64,000 nt of DNA from Eriocheir sinensis (lineage: Eukaryota; Arthropoda; Malacostraca; Decapoda; Varunidae), in the NCBI RefSeq assembly GCF_024679095.1, contig NC_066509.1, positions 15,039,989 to 15,103,988 on the forward strand. Reading direction: 5' to 3'. Under the pieces are notes generated by a model, which was given only the letters and a program-made list of their open reading frames with translations, made no database searches and was not told the origin of the DNA. A program made the translations under genes and the position numbers. Shown here piece after piece: positions 62,556 through 64,000 of the stretch. Each line of letters begins with the position of its first letter. The first letter of the stretch is position 1.

Positions 62556-62577
62556 ATGGCTACACTCCTGATACCAG
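62556..62577 (-). promoter_or_regulatory. primer-binding site of the LTR element
   Basis: Immediately inside the 5' LTR, after one or two bases, the minus strand reads TGGTATCAGGAGTG. TGG opens the site, as expected for pairing with a tRNA 3' CCA end. I cannot name the tRNA. Confidence 0.6.
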
Positions 62578-62984
62578 TGTTATGCCAGACGTGTACTTGG
62601 GTTCCGTGTCGCCGTCAGGAGACTCCGTGGGAGGGAGATTTGTAAACACTTTACAGAGTTTCTGTAGTTTAATATTCTTCCTTAGTAGTAGCTACACTTC
62701 ACTCGGACTCTTCACTTACCACTAGCTTACTATGACTGGGACTGGGACTCTCTCGCCTTCTTCTCCTATATATATCCAGAACAGTACAGTCTAGAATGTT
62801 ACAGTATATTTTAGATCATATAAGAACATGTAGCAAAAATATATGCGAGTTGGCAACACTTCCCGCCTGGCGCCTGGCCGCGCCCCACGGGGCGCGGACG
62901 AGGCCTTGCTCCCCTACCCCCTGCTCGTTCTTCCCGGACCCTTTTAGAGGCCCATAGACGCCGGGGGAAGCTTCCAGCACAACA
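62578..62984 (-). repeat. 5' LTR of the Gypsy-type element
   Basis: 407 bp, reading (plus) TGTTATGCC...CAGCACAACA; intact partner of the 3' LTR. A TATATATATCC stretch lies near 62769. Confidence 0.92.
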
Positions 62985-63748
<764 letters not shown>

Positions 63749-63749
63749 T

Positions 63750-64000
63750 ACAGCAAAAGGAGACAGCTCAAGGGCACAAAAAGCAAACATTAATAAAAAA
63801 GCCCGCTACTCGCTGCTCCTAAAAAGAATCCAAAGAGGTGGCCGAAAGATAGGTCAGTTTCGGGAGGAGAGGTGTCCTGATACCCTCCTCTTGAAAGAGT
63901 TCAAGTCGTAGGCAGGAGGAAATACAGATGAAGGAAGATTGTTCCAGAGTTTACCAGCGTGAGGGATGAAAGAGTGAAGATGCTGGTTAACTCTTGCATA
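63750..64000 (-). mobile_element. 3' end of another jockey/CR1-like LINE copy, continuing past the window
   Basis: A-rich tail, GCCCGCTACTCGCTGCTCC, then TTTCGGGAGGAGAGGTGTCC as in the 3' UTRs at 3.7, 8.3 and 56.0 kb. Minus orientation. Confidence 0.85.

Larger units (their letters stand above)
57485..62984 (-). mobile_element. Ty3/Gypsy-type LTR retrotransposon, defective, TSD ATAG
   Basis: Complete insertion bounded by LTRs (TGTTATG...CACAACA) with a 4-bp TSD ATAG at 57481-57484 and 62985-62988. On the minus strand the order is 5' LTR (62984-62578), primer-binding site, gag, integrase, polypurine tract and 3' LTR (59039-57485). Protease, reverse transcriptase and RNase H are absent. The 3' LTR carries a TIR transposon and gag carries a SINE. 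The LTRs differ by roughly 20 substitutions over ~404 bp by eye, so the insertion is not recent. It sits in a LINE copy. Confidence 0.92.

Noticed and set aside
62086..62571. Cys/Ser-rich plus-strand frame of 161 codons
   Set aside because: Antisense shadow of the Gln/Glu-rich gag coiled coil.

Overview
This is a eukaryotic, almost certainly arthropod, genomic window. Within the coding exons the introns have canonical splice sites. The rest is dense with dinucleotide and trinucleotide microsatellites, tRNA-derived SINEs, non-LTR retrotransposon fragments, one Ty3/Gypsy-type LTR element and many TIR or fold-back DNA elements. The mix of jockey/CR1-like LINEs, very long (TA)n/(GA)n tracts and tRNA-headed SINEs suggests a decapod crustacean (inference). 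I see no bacterial operons, CRISPR arrays or convincing functional RNA genes.

Only two host genes can be supported, both on the minus strand. (1) At the left edge is the 5' part of a lysosomal-type beta-hexosaminidase (GH20). A 10-nt coding first exon lies near 13.81 kb, followed by a ~13 kb transposon-filled intron and exons at 697-841, 383-470 and about 76-205; the catalytic domain lies beyond position 1. (2) At 54,672-35,459 is a complete six-exon gene for the mitochondrial citrate (tricarboxylate) carrier SLC25A1. All splice phases agree, giving a 954-nt CDS (317 aa). A candidate Inr+DPE promoter lies just upstream. Both products are metabolic housekeeping proteins (glycan breakdown in the lysosome; citrate export from mitochondria) and have no evident functional link.

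Layout. 0-14 kb: hexosaminidase 5' end, whose intron 1 holds a hAT-like MITE, a LINE carrying a Harbinger-like MITE, a SINE, a TIR element full of CGACATGTCG palindromes, and the longest LINE copy (8.2-11.5 kb). 14-29 kb: trinucleotide repeats, a clean hAT MITE (15.3 kb), a second LINE with the same Harbinger-like MITE (16.1-17.3 kb), a second LINE family (17.8-18.8 kb), Myb/SANT-like and MADF-like transposon relics, a hAT element inside a fold-back element (19.8-21.0 kb), Harbinger-type MITEs, fold-backs and an RTE-like LINE fragment. 29.3-35.4 kb: AT-rich, repeat-poor sequence downstream of the citrate carrier. 35.4-54.7 kb: the citrate carrier, with a 2.1 kb PIF/Harbinger transposon in intron 3 and SINEs, CR1-like LINE ends and an 887-bp near-palindrome in intron 1. 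55-64 kb: a nest of at least four insertion layers (LINE, then Gypsy element, then a TIR transposon in one LTR and a SINE in gag).

No undescribed biological system with a coherent gene set is visible. The most interesting material is the transposon archaeology: the nested Gypsy element with an in-frame gag-integrase fusion, the half-nuclease/half-MADF Harbinger derivative, and two LINE copies that carry a DNA transposon at the same internal site.
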